Shown piece after piece: positions 1 to 9,270 of a stretch of 64,000 bases of DNA (position 1 is the first letter of the stretch; each line of letters starts with the position of its first letter). The notes under the pieces are model-generated. The model ran no database searches and had not been told where the DNA came from. It was given only the letters and a program-made list of their open reading frames with translations. The translations under genes and the position numbers were made by a program. The stretch is from Oceanimonas aquatica (GTDB lineage: Bacteria > Pseudomonadota > Gammaproteobacteria > Enterobacterales > Aeromonadaceae), in the NCBI RefSeq assembly GCF_030732065.1, contig NZ_JAVBHX010000008.1:124001-188000 (forward strand), given 5' to 3'.

Positions 1-509
1 TGCACAATGGCCCGGGCAATCTTGCGGGCGTGTCGCTCTTCACCAAAGGTTTTCAATACCCAGGCGATGTCGTCGACGTCGGCATGATTGAGCCAGTCGG
101 CGGCGCTCTGGCCGCTGGTGGGATCCATGCGCATGTCGAGGGGGCCGTCCTTCTGAAAACTGAAGCCACGCTCGGCTTCGTCCAGCTGGGGCGACGACAC
201 GCCCAGGTCGAGCAAGACGCCATCGACCCGGCCGGTAAGGCCCTCGGCGGCCATCATGTCGGCCAGACCGGAAAAGGGGCCGTGCAGAATTCGAAAGCGG
301 GGGTCATTGATTTGTTCGGCCACGGCAATGGCCGCCGGATCCCGGTCAATGGCCAGCAGCCGGCCATTCGGGCCCAGTTTGGAAAGAATATGGCGCGAGT
401 GTCCGCCCCGGCCAAAGGTGCCGTCCACATAAATGCCGTCGGGGCGAATATTCAGACCGGCCACTGCTTCTTCCAGCAGTACGGTAATGTGTGCCTGTTG
501 TTCACTCAT
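1..509 (-). CDS. rsmH: 16S rRNA (cytosine-1402-N4)-methyltransferase RsmH, C-terminal part missing
   Basis: SAM-dependent methyltransferase that N4-methylates C1402 of 16S rRNA in the ribosomal P site. The N-terminal ~169 residues lie in the window and the rest runs off the left edge. It begins [16 protein letters not shown] and shows the family's SAM-binding start ([12 protein letters not shown]), then LAIDRDP and the [15 protein letters not shown] block, followed by RGFSF and GPLDMRMD. The ATG is 2 bases past the mraZ stop, so it is translated in the mraZ-rsmH operon that opens the division and cell-wall cluster. Expression should follow the mraZ promoter and its MraZ box. Identity is clear; only completeness is limited. 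Confidence 0.96.
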   Translation of the reverse strand, partial: MSEQQAHITVLLEEAVAGLNIRPDGIYVDGTFGRGGHSRHILSKLGPNGRLLAIDRDPAAIAVAEQINDPRFRILHGPFSGLADMMAAEGLTGRVDGVLLDLGVSSPQLDEAERGFSFQKDGPLDMRMDPTSGQSAADWLNHADVDDIAWVLKTFGEERHARKIARAIV

Positions 510-511
510 TG

Positions 512-970
512 TTATAGCGAAAAGTCCCGCAATCGTTCCGATGAATCCCAGCCTTCGTCGGGAAGGGCCTGCAAATCATCGTTTATTTGTTGTTGCCAGC
601 GGGCTTCGCTCCAGATTTCAAAGCGATTAAGCTGCCCTACCAGCATGATTTTTTTATCCAGCCCGGCGTGTTGCCGCAGCGGCGCCGGTACCAGAAAGCG
701 TCCGTTGCCATCCAGTTCGCATTCGGCGGCATGCCCCAGCAGCAACCGCTGCAGGCGCCGCTCCTGAGGGTGGGTGCTCGACAGGCTGCGCAGCGTTTTT
801 TCTACCAGTTCCCACTCGTTCAGCGGGTAAAGCAGCAGACAGGGATGGCTGATGTCGATGGTACATACCAACGAGCCGTCGCATTCGTCACGCAACGGCT
901 CACGATATCGGGTTGGTATGGCCAGCCGCCCCTTGCTGTCCAGGCTGATGGCATGGGCACCGCGCAACAT
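512..970 (-). CDS. mraZ: Transcriptional regulator MraZ
   Basis: DNA-binding AbrB/MazE-like protein that represses its own division/cell-wall operon. The 152-residue product matches the family length and has the two swapped MraZ half-domains. The first opens [19 protein letters not shown]; the second carries the repeat of the same signature near residue 90 (ECDGNGR-like, read here as [13 protein letters not shown]). The ATG follows a GGGAC ribosome site. It is the first gene of the operon, with rsmH directly downstream. Its target is visible upstream: three GTGGR repeats with 10-base periodicity just after the predicted transcription start. Confidence 0.96.
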   Translation of the reverse strand: MLRGAHAISLDSKGRLAIPTRYREPLRDECDGSLVCTIDISHPCLLLYPLNEWELVEKTLRSLSSTHPQERRLQRLLLGHAAECELDGNGRFLVPAPLRQHAGLDKKIMLVGQLNRFEIWSEARWQQQINDDLQALPDEGWDSSERLRDFSL

Positions 971-996
971 TCAGAGTCCCTGAAATTCTACTTTGT

Positions 997-1021
997 TCCA
1001 CAAAGATCCACTTTTTCCCAC
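997..1021 (-). promoter_or_regulatory. MraZ box (three GTGGR repeats, 10-bp period)
   Basis: Read on the minus strand, three pentamers GTGGG, GTGGA and GTGGA are separated by exactly 5 bases each. This is the known MraZ operator design (direct repeats containing TGG with 10-bp periodicity, one DNA turn apart). The box sits right after the predicted start of the mraZ transcript, a position suited to autorepression. That it works as an operator is inferred from the pattern. Confidence 0.8.
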
Positions 1022-1028
1022 GACGCCA

Positions 1029-1057
1029 AGTGTAAGGAGCGAATACCGGCATTTCAA
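1029..1057 (-). promoter_or_regulatory. Sigma-70 promoter of mraZ-rsmH
   Basis: On the minus strand TTGAAA (-35) and TACACT (-10) are separated by 17 bases, close to consensus. Initiation about 7 bases beyond the -10 would start the transcript at the edge of the MraZ box. The start site was predicted only from sequence. Confidence 0.7.
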
Positions 1058-1180
1058 GCAAGGAAATAGTTGCTCACGACAAAGGACGCTGTTGACCGGC
1101 ATATTCAAAAACACCAACGGCGGTCTGGCGGAAAAAGATAAGCGAAAAGAAAAATAAGAGGATGCCGGCGACATAACGAA

Positions 1181-1206
1181 ACAGCGCAGCCATAAGGCTG
1201 CGCTGT
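1181..1206 (-). terminator. Hairpin terminator of rnpB
   Basis: An 11-bp perfect stem (ACAGCGCAGCC / GGCTGCGCTGT) with a 4-base loop begins about 9 bases past the mature RNase P RNA 3' end. The T-tract on the minus strand is short (TTTCG), so termination or 3' processing is likely but efficiency is uncertain. Confidence 0.6.
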
Positions 1207-1214
1207 GGGGTAAA

Positions 1215-1598
<384 letters not shown>

Positions 1599-1604
1599 GC
1601 GCGC

Positions 1605-1610
1605 AGTGTA
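1605..1610 (-). promoter_or_regulatory. -10 element for rnpB
   Basis: TACACT on the minus strand ends 6-7 bases before the predicted 5' end of RNase P RNA, the correct spacing for a sigma-70 -10 element. I do not see a convincing -35 at 16-18 bases upstream, so only the -10 is called. Confidence 0.5.
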
Positions 1611-1784
1611 ACCCAGGCCATCGCCCGGCGCCAGTCCCATTCATTCAACGGCGCTCATGGCCAAAAAGTGCCCGGGATCTCATTTTGACGAATTGCTGAT
1701 ACAACTGCTGGGGAGCCGTGCCGGAGCGCTCTATTATTGGTAATTCTCTTTTGAAACCCAATTGAACAATCAAGGACGATGACC

Positions 1785-3671
1785 ATGAAAATTGCCCACA
1801 AGGTCGGCTGGGCCGCCGCCGGCGTGCTGTTTTTAACCACGGGGGTACTGTCGGTGCTGCAGGCCACCCAGATGCGCGCCGCCCTGATGGATCAGACCCG
1901 GGCCGGCATCATGGAAACCAGCGACACCCTGGCCCGCCAGATCACCGGCTGGCTCAACGGCAAGCTGCAGCTGATCGATCTCACCGCCCAGCAGCTGGAT
2001 CGCCGGTTTGACAACGGCGAGATCAATGCCGCCTTTGCCGATCCGGTTTTGGTGGAGCAGTTCGACTCCATGTTCGGCGGACTGGAGAGCACCGGCGGAC
2101 GGGCCATTACCAACGACGCCAGCTGGAACCCTCCCGCCGACTGGGATGCCCGCCAGCGCCCCTGGTATGATCAGGCCCGGCAGGCCCCGCGGGCGGTGCT
2201 GACCGAACCCTATGTGATCGCCAGCAGTGGCGAGCTGATGATCTCCGCCGTCACCAAATTCACCCAGCAGGGGGAATTCCGCGGTGCCTTTGGCGGCGAC
2301 ATTCACCTTGGCGTGATTGCCGACGCCCTCAATACCCTCGACTTCAACCAGGCGGGCTACGCCTTTCTGCTGAGCAGCCGAGGCAATATCATTTCCCATC
2401 CCGATGCCGCCCTTAACGGCCAGCCGCTGAGCACCCTGTTTAACGGCAAGACCCCGGCGCTGGAGCCCACCCTGACCGAGATCAGCGGTAACGAAGCCGA
2501 CCTGCTGGTGTCCTTTACTCCCCTTAACGGACTGAACGGCATGGACTGGTATATCGGCGTGGTACTGGATCGGAACACTGTGATGAGCGAGGTCGACAGC
2601 CTCAACCGCCGGGCGGCCATTGGCACCCTTATGGGCGTGGCCCTGAGCCTGCTGCTGCTGGGTTTTCTGGTACGCCAGCTGCTGCGCCCGCTGGTGCAGC
2701 TGCATCAGTCGCTGAAGGAGATCAATCAGGGCGAAGGGGATCTGACCCGGCGGCTGCCGGCCCGGGGCAATGACGAGATCACCCAGGTGGAACGGGAGTT
2801 CAACGGCCTGCTGCAACACCTGCAAACCCTGATTGGCGAGGTCAAGGGCAGTTCGCAGCAGGTAAAAGCCAGCGCCAGCCATACCACTCGGGAAGCCGAG
2901 CAGGCCGCCGGCCGGCTGCAGGAGCAGTTGCAGGAGCTGGATCAGCTGGCCACCGCCATGCAGGAAATGACGGTCACCGCCGAAGACGTGGCCCGCCACG
3001 CCCAGCACGCGGCTCAGGCCGCCACCGACGCCAGCCGGGAAACCGAAGACGGCGTGACCGTGGTGTCATCATCCACCAGCGCCATTCGCCGGCTGGCCGA
3101 CGACATGGACGAAACCAGCCTGGCCATTCACGAGCTGAGCCAGCTCAGCGGCCAGATAGAATCCATTCTGTCGGTGATCACCGGCATTGCCGAGCAGACC
3201 AACCTGCTGGCACTGAACGCCGCCATTGAAGCCGCCCGGGCCGGGGAGTCGGGCCGGGGCTTTGCGGTGGTGGCCGACGAAGTGCGCTCCCTGGCCTCGC
3301 GCACCCAGGCATCCACTCAGGAAATTCGCCAGATGATCGAGCGGTTGCAGCAGGGCGTGAGCCTGGCCGAGGCGCGCATACACCAGAGCCGTGACGCCGC
3401 TAGCCGCACCGCCGAGGAAGCCGGCGCCGCCAACGCGCTGCTGACCCGCATTCGTGAGGCCATGACGCGCATCGACGACATGAACCTGCAGATCGTGACC
3501 GCCGCCGAGCAGCAAAGCGCCACCAGCGAGGAGATCAACCGCAACACCACCAACATTCGCGATCACGGCCAGGCGGTGGCCGACGGCGCCCGCCATCAGG
3601 TGGCGCAGTGCGCCATCATGGAGCAACAGGTGGAACAGCAGGAACTGCGGCTGGGGCAATTCCGGGTCTGA
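1785..3671 (+). CDS. Methyl-accepting chemotaxis protein with dCACHE amino-acid sensor
   Basis: Membrane chemoreceptor of 628 residues. It has an N-terminal membrane segment (about residues 9-25), a periplasmic dCACHE domain (about 35-275), a second membrane segment (near 280-300), HAMP, then a cytoplasmic coiled coil with the conserved hairpin tip ([19 protein letters not shown], then [10 protein letters not shown]). In the sensor, R125, W127, Y128, Y143 and D172 have exactly the spacing of the amino-acid-binding motif I recall from PctA, while the first position is W120 instead of Tyr. An amino-acid or related amine ligand is therefore predicted. I choose the second ATG because AAGGA lies 8 bases before it; the ATG at 1779 is only 2 bases from that site. 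No C-terminal methylesterase-tether pentapeptide is seen. Confidence 0.93.
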   Translation: MKIAHKVGWAAAGVLFLTTGVLSVLQATQMRAALMDQTRAGIMETSDTLARQITGWLNGKLQLIDLTAQQLDRRFDNGEINAAFADPVLVEQFDSMFGGLESTGGRAITNDASWNPPADWDARQRPWYDQARQAPRAVLTEPYVIASSGELMISAVTKFTQQGEFRGAFGGDIHLGVIADALNTLDFNQAGYAFLLSSRGNIISHPDAALNGQPLSTLFNGKTPALEPTLTEISGNEADLLVSFTPLNGLNGMDWYIGVVLDRNTVMSEVDSLNRRAAIGTLMGVALSLLLLGFLVRQLLRPLVQLHQSLKEINQGEGDLTRRLPARGNDEITQVEREFNGLLQHLQTLIGEVKGSSQQVKASASHTTREAEQAAGRLQEQLQELDQLATAMQEMTVTAEDVARHAQHAAQAATDASRETEDGVTVVSSSTSAIRRLADDMDETSLAIHELSQLSGQIESILSVITGIAEQTNLLALNAAIEAARAGESGRGFAVVADEVRSLASRTQASTQEIRQMIERLQQGVSLAEARIHQSRDAASRTAEEAGAANALLTRIREAMTRIDDMNLQIVTAAEQQSATSEEINRNTTNIRDHGQAVADGARHQVAQCAIMEQQVEQQELRLGQFRV

Positions 3672-3696
3672 CGCAGGACCCGGGTTCCAGTCGGAC

Positions 3697-3789
3697 AAAA
3701 GGCCAACTCCCACGACACGCCGTAGACCCCTCCATGGGGGCTCCGCTGCGCCCTCCATGGCGCAGAGGGTCGTTGGAGTTGTGCCCTTT
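3697..3789. repeat. Compound palindromic element (REP/MITE-like candidate)
   Basis: Outer imperfect arms (AAAAGGCCAACTCCCACGAC on the left, matching the reverse complement of the right arm at 3769-3789 with a few mismatches) enclose an inner perfect 7-bp hairpin, CTGCGCC-CTCCAT-GGCGCAG (3746-3765). CCATGG occurs twice inside. It sits between the convergent chemotaxis and rsmI genes and could form a large cruciform or serve as a bidirectional terminator. No second copy was noticed in this window, so repeat status is unproven. Confidence 0.5.
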
Positions 3790-3820
3790 GCCCTCCTTGA
3801 GCATCCTGGCCGTTAAAAGC

Positions 3821-4660
3821 TTATAAACCCGCTTCCAGCCCGTATTTGTACAGGGCGTTCTTTTTCAGGCCATGGATCTCCGCGGTCAGGGCCGAGGCCT
3901 TTTTCAATCCCAGATCGGCGCTGAGCAACGCCAGGGTTTTCAGCGCCGGCACCGGCAGGGCATCGGCGTCCGCCTTGTGCCCGGCCACCATCAGCACGAT
4001 TTCGCCCCGGCAACGGTTGGCGTCTTCTTTCAGCCACGCGAGCATCTCCCCCGCCGGCAGGCCGTGAATGGTCTCAAAGGCCTTGGTCAGCTCCCGGGCC
4101 ACCACCAGCCGGCGGCTGGGTCCCATCACGTCAACCAGTGTCGCCACCGTGTCGAGCAGACGGCGGGGTGACTCGTAAAACACCATGGTTCTGGGCTCGT
4201 CCTTCAGGTTTTCCAGCTTGTCGTGGCGGGCCTTGTCCTTGGCCGGCAGAAAGCCTTCGAACACAAAGCGATCCGTGGGCAGGCCGGCTGCCGACAACGC
4301 GGTGACGGCGGCGCAGGGCCCCGGCAGCGCCACCACCTGCACGCCGGCCTCACGACAGCGGTTGACCAGATGGTAACCGGGGTCGCTGATCAGCGGCGTG
4401 CCCGCATCCGAGACCAGGGCGATGCTTTTGCCGTCCAGCAGGCGGCTCACCAGTTGCTCGGCCTTGTGCTGCTCGTTATGGTCGTGCAGCGCCCAGGTGG
4501 GCGTGCCAATCTGGTAATGAGACAGCAGCTTGCCGGTATGGCGGGTGTCCTCACAGGCGATCACATCCACTTCGCTCAGGGTGTCCAGCGCGCGCTGGCT
4601 GATGTCACCCAGGTTTCCGATGGGGGTGGGCACGATATAAAGGGCGGCAGCCTGGCTCAT
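3821..4660 (-). CDS. rsmI: 16S rRNA (cytidine-1402-2'-O)-methyltransferase RsmI
   Basis: SAM-dependent tetrapyrrole-methylase-fold enzyme that 2'-O-methylates C1402 of 16S rRNA, the same nucleotide RsmH modifies. The 279-residue product has [14 protein letters not shown] at the N-terminus, [10 protein letters not shown], the [12 protein letters not shown] loop, ALPGPCAAV, and MVFYESPRR, all RsmI hallmarks. The ATG has AGGAG upstream. It is divergent from lpoA, sharing a 69-base gap, the usual proteobacterial arrangement. Confidence 0.96.
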   Translation of the reverse strand: MSQAAALYIVPTPIGNLGDISQRALDTLSEVDVIACEDTRHTGKLLSHYQIGTPTWALHDHNEQHKAEQLVSRLLDGKSIALVSDAGTPLISDPGYHLVNRCREAGVQVVALPGPCAAVTALSAAGLPTDRFVFEGFLPAKDKARHDKLENLKDEPRTMVFYESPRRLLDTVATLVDVMGPSRRLVVARELTKAFETIHGLPAGEMLAWLKEDANRCRGEIVLMVAGHKADADALPVPALKTLALLSADLGLKKASALTAEIHGLKKNALYKYGLEAGL

Positions 4661-4680
4661 GATGACTCCTGTGCAAGCAA

Positions 4681-4709
4681 TTGTTTCACCGTCCCGGCCC
4701 GATTACACT
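4681..4709 (+). promoter_or_regulatory. Sigma-70 promoter of lpoA operon
   Basis: TTGTTT (-35) and TACACT (-10) are separated by 17 bases in the rsmI-lpoA divergent gap, placing transcription start about 14 bases before the lpoA ATG. Sequence prediction only. Confidence 0.55.
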
Positions 4710-4729
4710 TAGGACCAGAATGACTCAGC

Positions 4730-6562
4730 ATGGGAAATAAGGGATTGGCAACTCAAATTCAATGGACCAGTGTAACACGACTGCTGTGTACCCTGGTGCT
4801 TTCATCTGCACTCATGGCCTGCGGCAGCGGCCTGCTGCAGCCCGCCGTGGTGCCCGAGCCGGCACCGGACATGTTCAGCCCGCTCGACCGGCCCGCCGAG
4901 CAGTACTCGGCCCAGGCCGGGGTCGCCGGCGGTAACGACGCCTTTGCCTGGCAGGTGCTGTCGGTGCGCGCCCTGCTGCAACAGGGCAACGTCGCCGAGG
5001 CCAGGGACCGGCTCAACAGTCTGCGCCCCGGTGCTTCCCTGTCGCAACAGCCGGTGCTCGTCCTGCTCGATGCCGCCGTGCTGTTGACCGAGCTGCAACC
5101 GGGGCCAAGCCTGCAACGACTGCGGGCCATTGATGCTCAACGCCTGGCGCCCTCGGCCCGGGCCTACCTGTGGTTGCTGGAAGCCAACATTTACGAGCAG
5201 CAGCAACAACCCTTGCAAGCAGCCCAGGCCTTGATTGCCCGCCACGGCCTGCTGGCCGGCCCGGCGCAGAACAACAACCGCGAACGGATTTACCGGCTGT
5301 TGGCCCGGGTGCCCGCCGCCGAGCTGCGCCGGGCCCAGAGTGAGAACAACAGCCCCGAGGCCAATGGCTGGTTCCGGCTGATGGCCATTCTCAACACCGC
5401 GGAGCAGCCCGCCGCTCAACGTAACTGGCAACTGCAGTCCTGGAGCCGCAGCTACCCGGATCATGCCGGTCGGGCCTACCTGCCCGATACCCAGGCCACG
5501 GCCCAACAACAGGCATTTGCCCCGTCCCATATCGCCGTGATGCTGCCCCTGTCCGGCCGTCTGGCCGAGCAGGGCGACGCCATTCGCAACGGCATTCTCG
5601 GTGCCGGTCAGGGCCAGTCAGCCCGGGTGAGCTTTTTTGATACGCAGGGCGCCGACATGGCCAGCCTCTATCAACAAGCGGTGCAGTCCGGGGCCGACTT
5701 TATTCTGGGCCCGCTGCTCAAGGACAAGGTCGACGCCCTGCTCAAGCAGGATCCGGCCATGCCGGTGCTGGCGCTGAACCAGCCCGCCTACCAGCCGGAG
5801 CTGGCCGCCTTTTATTATTTCTCTCTGTCTCCCGAAGGGGAAGCCGCCGATGCCGCCCGCCGCATGTGGGACGACGGCCACCAGCAACCACTGGTGTTTG
5901 CCCCGGCCAACGAGCTGGGCCGCCGGGTAGCGGCCGAGTTCGACCGGCAGTGGCAGGCCCATAGCGGTCGCCCGGCCATTCTCGCCTATTTCAGCGATCA
6001 GGCCGGCATTGAGCAGGACGTGCGCCGCGCCTTGAACAGCCGCCCCGCTGCCGCCGGCCAGGTATTGCCGGTGAACGGTGAGCCCGGCCTGGTGCCCGAG
6101 GCCCGCCCGGCCGATGCGGTATTCATGGTCACCAATGCCGCCGAAACCCGCTTTATTCTGCCCTACTTCGACTTTGTGCGGGACAGCCGGGCCGAGCGCC
6201 TGCCCACCTACGTGATCTCCCGCAGCTATATTCCCGCCGGCGAGGCCCCCATGGGCGAACTGGCCGGACTGCGGCTGGCCGACATGCCCTGGATGTTTGA
6301 GGGCTCCCCCCAGCTGAAGGAAGAAGTACTGAGCCTGTGGCCCGACGCCAATACCGGCTGGCTGCGGCTGTTTGCCCTGGGCTACGACGCCCGGGCCATG
6401 ATCAGCCAGCTGCCGGCCCTGCGTCAGGGGGCCCCTGCCGTGCCGGGACTGACCGGCGAGCTGACGGTCACGCCCGAAGGCGTGGTACAGCGCCGCCTGC
6501 AATGGAGGGAGTACGTAAATGGCGACTGGCTTTCCATCGGACAACAAATCGGGCAACAATAA
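4730..6562 (+). CDS. lpoA: Penicillin-binding protein activator LpoA
   Basis: Outer-membrane lipoprotein that contacts and stimulates PBP1a (MrcA) for peptidoglycan synthesis. The 610-residue protein has a lipobox (SSALMAC, Cys ~31), an N-terminal TPR-like helical region (about 60-230) and a C-terminal periplasmic-binding-protein fold beginning at HIAVMLPLSGRLAEQGDAIRNG (near 265). The length lies between the short Haemophilus and long E. coli forms. The ribosome site is weak (AGGA about 15 bases upstream), but no better in-frame start retains the signal peptide. It overlaps yraN by 44 bases and heads lpoA-yraN-diaA-dolP. Confidence 0.94.
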   Translation: MGNKGLATQIQWTSVTRLLCTLVLSSALMACGSGLLQPAVVPEPAPDMFSPLDRPAEQYSAQAGVAGGNDAFAWQVLSVRALLQQGNVAEARDRLNSLRPGASLSQQPVLVLLDAAVLLTELQPGPSLQRLRAIDAQRLAPSARAYLWLLEANIYEQQQQPLQAAQALIARHGLLAGPAQNNNRERIYRLLARVPAAELRRAQSENNSPEANGWFRLMAILNTAEQPAAQRNWQLQSWSRSYPDHAGRAYLPDTQATAQQQAFAPSHIAVMLPLSGRLAEQGDAIRNGILGAGQGQSARVSFFDTQGADMASLYQQAVQSGADFILGPLLKDKVDALLKQDPAMPVLALNQPAYQPELAAFYYFSLSPEGEAADAARRMWDDGHQQPLVFAPANELGRRVAAEFDRQWQAHSGRPAILAYFSDQAGIEQDVRRALNSRPAAAGQVLPVNGEPGLVPEARPADAVFMVTNAAETRFILPYFDFVRDSRAERLPTYVISRSYIPAGEAPMGELAGLRLADMPWMFEGSPQLKEEVLSLWPDANTGWLRLFALGYDARAMISQLPALRQGAPAVPGLTGELTVTPEGVVQRRLQWREYVNGDWLSIGQQIGQQ

Positions 6563-6899
6563 GCGCGCCCACGGCGCCGTTTATGAACGCCGTGCCGAAG
6601 ACTACCTGCGCTCGCGGGGGTTGCAGCCGGTGGCCCGCAACTACCAGTGCAAACTGGGTGAAATCGATCTGATCATGCGCCAGGGCCAGACCCTGGTGTT
6701 TGTGGAGGTACGCTATCGTCACAGCCGGCGCTTTGGCGGCGCCGCGGTGTCGGTGACCGCCGCCAAACAGCAGCGTCTGCGCCGCACCGCCCTCAGCTAT
6801 CTGCACATGAAGGGGCTGAACGAAGCACACCAGCCCTGCCGTTTCGACCTGGTCGCCTGCGACGGTGACCAGCTCAACTGGATACAAAACGCCTTTTAA
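6519..6899 (+). CDS. yraN: YraN family endonuclease-like protein
   Basis: UPF0102/YraN family, a small protein with a restriction-endonuclease-like fold and no firmly settled role. The 126 residues show the family pattern: [13 protein letters not shown], then GEIDLIM and VFVEVRYR (the E-x-D...ExK/R-type nuclease core), followed by AKQQRL and CRFDLVAC. It starts inside the end of lpoA (44-base overlap), which suggests translational coupling. diaA follows after 8 bases. Confidence 0.9.
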   Translation: MATGFPSDNKSGNNKRAHGAVYERRAEDYLRSRGLQPVARNYQCKLGEIDLIMRQGQTLVFVEVRYRHSRRFGGAAVSVTAAKQQRLRRTALSYLHMKGLNEAHQPCRFDLVACDGDQLNWIQNAF

Positions 6900-6907
6900 G
6901 GAGCCCC

Positions 6908-7495
6908 ATGCAGGAAGAAATCAAAGCCAGCTTTACCGAGAGCATTCAGACCAAAATCGCCGCCGCCGAGGCCCTGCCCGACGACATTCTGGCCGCGGCC
7001 CAGATGATGGTGATGTGCCTGCTGAACGGCAACAAGCTGCTGGTGTGTGGCAACGGTGGCTCCAATGCCCTGGCCCAGCTGTTTGTGAGTGAGCTGATCA
7101 ACCGCTACGAAACCGAGCGCCCGGCCCTGCCGGCGGTCTGCCTGACCCTGGACACCAGCAGCATCAGCGCCATTGCCGCGGATCACCACTTCGATGACGC
7201 CTATGCCCGCCAGATCCGGGCTCTGGGCCAGGCCGGCGACGTGCTGGTGGTGATCTCCACCAGCGGTCACAGCCGCAACCTGATCAAGGCCGCCGAGGCG
7301 GCCCTGAGCCGGGACATGACCATAGTGGCGCTGAGTGGCGGCGATGGCGGCGAGCTGGCCGGTCTGCTTGGCCCCAACGACGTGGAAATCCGGGTGCCGG
7401 CGTTGCGCGCCCCGCGCATTCACGAGGTGAACCTGCTCACCCTGCATTGCCTGTGCGATCTGATTGACCGCACCCTGTTTCCCCAGGAGGACTGA
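6908..7495 (+). CDS. diaA: DnaA initiator-associating protein DiaA (SIS domain)
   Basis: SIS-domain protein that binds DnaA and promotes orderly initiation at oriC. The 195 residues closely match DiaA length and contain the phosphosugar-isomerase-like core: [13 protein letters not shown] near 44 and [15 protein letters not shown] near 113. It resembles sedoheptulose isomerase GmhA, but its position between yraN and dolP is diagnostic for DiaA. AAGGAG lies about 6 bases before the ATG. Confidence 0.9.
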   Translation: MQEEIKASFTESIQTKIAAAEALPDDILAAAQMMVMCLLNGNKLLVCGNGGSNALAQLFVSELINRYETERPALPAVCLTLDTSSISAIAADHHFDDAYARQIRALGQAGDVLVVISTSGHSRNLIKAAEAALSRDMTIVALSGGDGGELAGLLGPNDVEIRVPALRAPRIHEVNLLTLHCLCDLIDRTLFPQED

Positions 7496-7499
7496 TTAC

Positions 7500-8078
7500 A
7501 TGAACAAACCACTGGTCGTGATACTGACCTCTCTCGCCTTGTTACAGGGCTGTGCCGGCCTGGTCGCCGCCGGCGGCGCCACCGGCGCCAACATGATCAC
7601 CGACAGACGCACCATCGGCACCCAGATCAGCGACCAGACCATTGAAATGCGTGCCCTGCACCGCCTCGGCGAAGAAAAGCCGATGTGGAATGACAGCCGC
7701 TTTGCGGTGATCACCACCAATGGCAAGGCGCTGCTGATCGGCCAGACCCCCAGCGAGGACTACCGCACCCGGGCCGAAGCCATCGTGCGCGAGGTGCCCG
7801 GCGTGAAAGAGGTGTTCAACGAAGTCCGCGTTGGCCAGCCCCTGACCCTGGCTCAGCAAAGCAAGGACAGCTGGCTGACCTCCAAGGTCAAGAGCACCCT
7901 GCTGACGGAAAAAAACATGGACGGCACCAAGCTCAAGGTGGTGACCGAAAACACCGAGGTGTTCCTGATTGGCCTGGTGACCCGCAAGGAAGCCGACATT
8001 GCCGTGCAACTGACCCGCAATGTGGCCGGCGTCACCCGGGTAGTGACCGCCTTTGAATTCGTCCAGGATGCGCCCTGA
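7500..8078 (+). CDS. dolP: Outer-membrane lipoprotein DolP (dual BON domain)
   Basis: Division-site outer-membrane lipoprotein (formerly YraP) needed for envelope integrity and anionic phospholipid binding. The 192 residues start MNKPLVVILTSLALLQGC with the lipobox Cys at residue 18, followed by two BON domains (about 45-115 and 120-190), each with the hydrophobic-Gly patterns (LLIGQTPSED, VFLIGLVTRKEAD). An AGGAGG site about 10 bases upstream supports this ATG rather than an upstream in-frame start inside diaA. It ends the lpoA operon just before a strong bidirectional terminator. Confidence 0.94.
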   Translation: MNKPLVVILTSLALLQGCAGLVAAGGATGANMITDRRTIGTQISDQTIEMRALHRLGEEKPMWNDSRFAVITTNGKALLIGQTPSEDYRTRAEAIVREVPGVKEVFNEVRVGQPLTLAQQSKDSWLTSKVKSTLLTEKNMDGTKLKVVTENTEVFLIGLVTRKEADIAVQLTRNVAGVTRVVTAFEFVQDAP

Positions 8079-8107
8079 AGGGTAAGACGTAAACGTAAGA
8101 CGACATA

Positions 8108-8137
8108 AAAAAACGCAGCCGGCTGGCTGCGTTTTTT
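8108..8137. terminator. Bidirectional terminator between dolP and sspB
   Basis: A hairpin with stem AAAAAACGCAGCC / GGCTGCGTTTTTT and a 4-base GGCT loop. A-run and T-run flanks make it intrinsic on both strands. It separates the convergent dolP and sspB. Confidence 0.9.
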
Positions 8138-8138
8138 G

Positions 8139-8582
8139 TTACTTGATGACCTTGAGGTTGGGCCTGCCCTTTTTGGGCTCGGGGCGGGCCGGCTCCATCT
8201 CGGGCGGCGCCGCCGGCTCGTCTTCGTCACTGGCCGCTTCGAGCCATTGCTCATAGGCCGGCTCAGGCGGAAAGAAAGTACCGGCACCGTTTTCACGGGC
8301 CTGAATGGCCACCACCGCCGCCATGGGAATGTACACCTGCAGCGGCTGACCACCAAAGCGGGCATTAAAGCTGACCGCCTCGTTGTCCATGTGCAGGCCG
8401 ACCACGGCGCCGGGCGAGATATTGAGCACGATCTGGCCGTCGTTCACGTACTGGTGCGGCACCTCGGTGTGAGGCACTTCGGCGTTCACCAGCAGGTGCG
8501 GAGTCAGATCGTTGTCCAGCAGCCAGTCATAAAAGGCCCGCAGTACATAGGGACGACTGGGGGTCATCTCATCCATGGTCAA
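8139..8582 (-). CDS. sspB: ClpXP adaptor / stringent starvation protein B
   Basis: Adaptor that delivers ssrA-tagged and other substrates to ClpXP. The 147-residue protein has the compact substrate-binding domain (about 5-112, with RPYVLRAFYDWLLDN and VVGLHMDNEAVSFNARFGG), an acidic flexible linker (ASDEDEPAAPPE), and the C-terminal ClpX-docking tail GRPNLKVIK. The start overlaps the sspA stop (ATGA), so it is coupled to sspA. Confidence 0.97.
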   Translation of the reverse strand: MTMDEMTPSRPYVLRAFYDWLLDNDLTPHLLVNAEVPHTEVPHQYVNDGQIVLNISPGAVVGLHMDNEAVSFNARFGGQPLQVYIPMAAVVAIQARENGAGTFFPPEPAYEQWLEAASDEDEPAAPPEMEPARPEPKKGRPNLKVIK

Positions 8583-9208
8583 ACCTTGCCACCCATGTCG
8601 CGCTCGACTTCGGTGAGCGAGGCCTGGAAGGAGTCGCGCTCAAACAGGCGTACCATATAGGCCTTGAGCTCCTTGGAGCCACGACCGGACAGCTCGATGC
8701 CCAGAGACGGCAGCCGCCACAGCAGCGGGCCCATGTAGCAGTCGACCAGACTGAACTCTTCGCTCATGAAGAAGGGGTACTCGACAAACACAGGCGCAAT
8801 GGCCAGCAGCGCCTCACGCAGCTCCTTGCGGGCCTCATCGGCCTTGTCACCGCGCTGAATGCGCGCCACCAGTGAATACCAGTCCTGATCGATGCGGTGC
8901 ATCATCAGCCGGCTGTTGCCCCGGGCCACCGGATAGACCGGCATCAGCGGCGGGTGAGGAAAGCGCTCGTCCAGGTATTCCATGATGATGCGAGACTCGT
9001 AAAGCACCAGCTCACGGTCGACCAGGGTGGGCACGGTACCGTAGGGGTTCAGCTCCAGCATGTCCTCGGGCAGGCTGTCAGGCTCGACCTGGCTGATCTC
9101 CACACTGACACCCTTTTCCGCCAGCACAATGCGCACCTGGTGGCTGTAGATGTCATCAGCCCCCGAAAACAGCGTCATGATGGAACGTTTGTTGGCCGCA
9201 ACTGCCAT
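8579..9208 (-). CDS. sspA: Stringent starvation protein A
   Basis: Glutathione-S-transferase-fold protein that binds RNA polymerase and modulates transcription in stationary phase and acid stress. It has 209 residues with a thioredoxin-like N-half (MTLFSGADDIYSHQVRIVLAEKG, then NPYGTVPTLVDRELVLYES) and a helical C-half with the family's YFMSEEFSLVDCYMGPLLWRL-type segment. The GST catalytic residue is not conserved in this family. First gene of sspAB; the predicted promoter lies in the loop of the petABC terminator. Confidence 0.96.
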   Translation of the reverse strand: MAVAANKRSIMTLFSGADDIYSHQVRIVLAEKGVSVEISQVEPDSLPEDMLELNPYGTVPTLVDRELVLYESRIIMEYLDERFPHPPLMPVYPVARGNSRLMMHRIDQDWYSLVARIQRGDKADEARKELREALLAIAPVFVEYPFFMSEEFSLVDCYMGPLLWRLPSLGIELSGRGSKELKAYMVRLFERDSFQASLTEVERDMGGKV

Positions 9209-9233
9209 TGAATCCTCCAGAAATCAAAAATGG

Positions 9234-9270
9234 GAACGGCAATGGAAGCAGTATACCCCCATTGCCGTTC
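9234..9270 (-). terminator. Terminator of petABC
   Basis: A perfect 12-bp inverted repeat (GAACGGCAATGG / CCATTGCCGTTC) with a 13-base loop, followed on the minus strand by CCATTTTTG. It lies 27 bases after petC and before sspA. The loop also holds a good -10 hexamer, treated separately. Confidence 0.7.
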
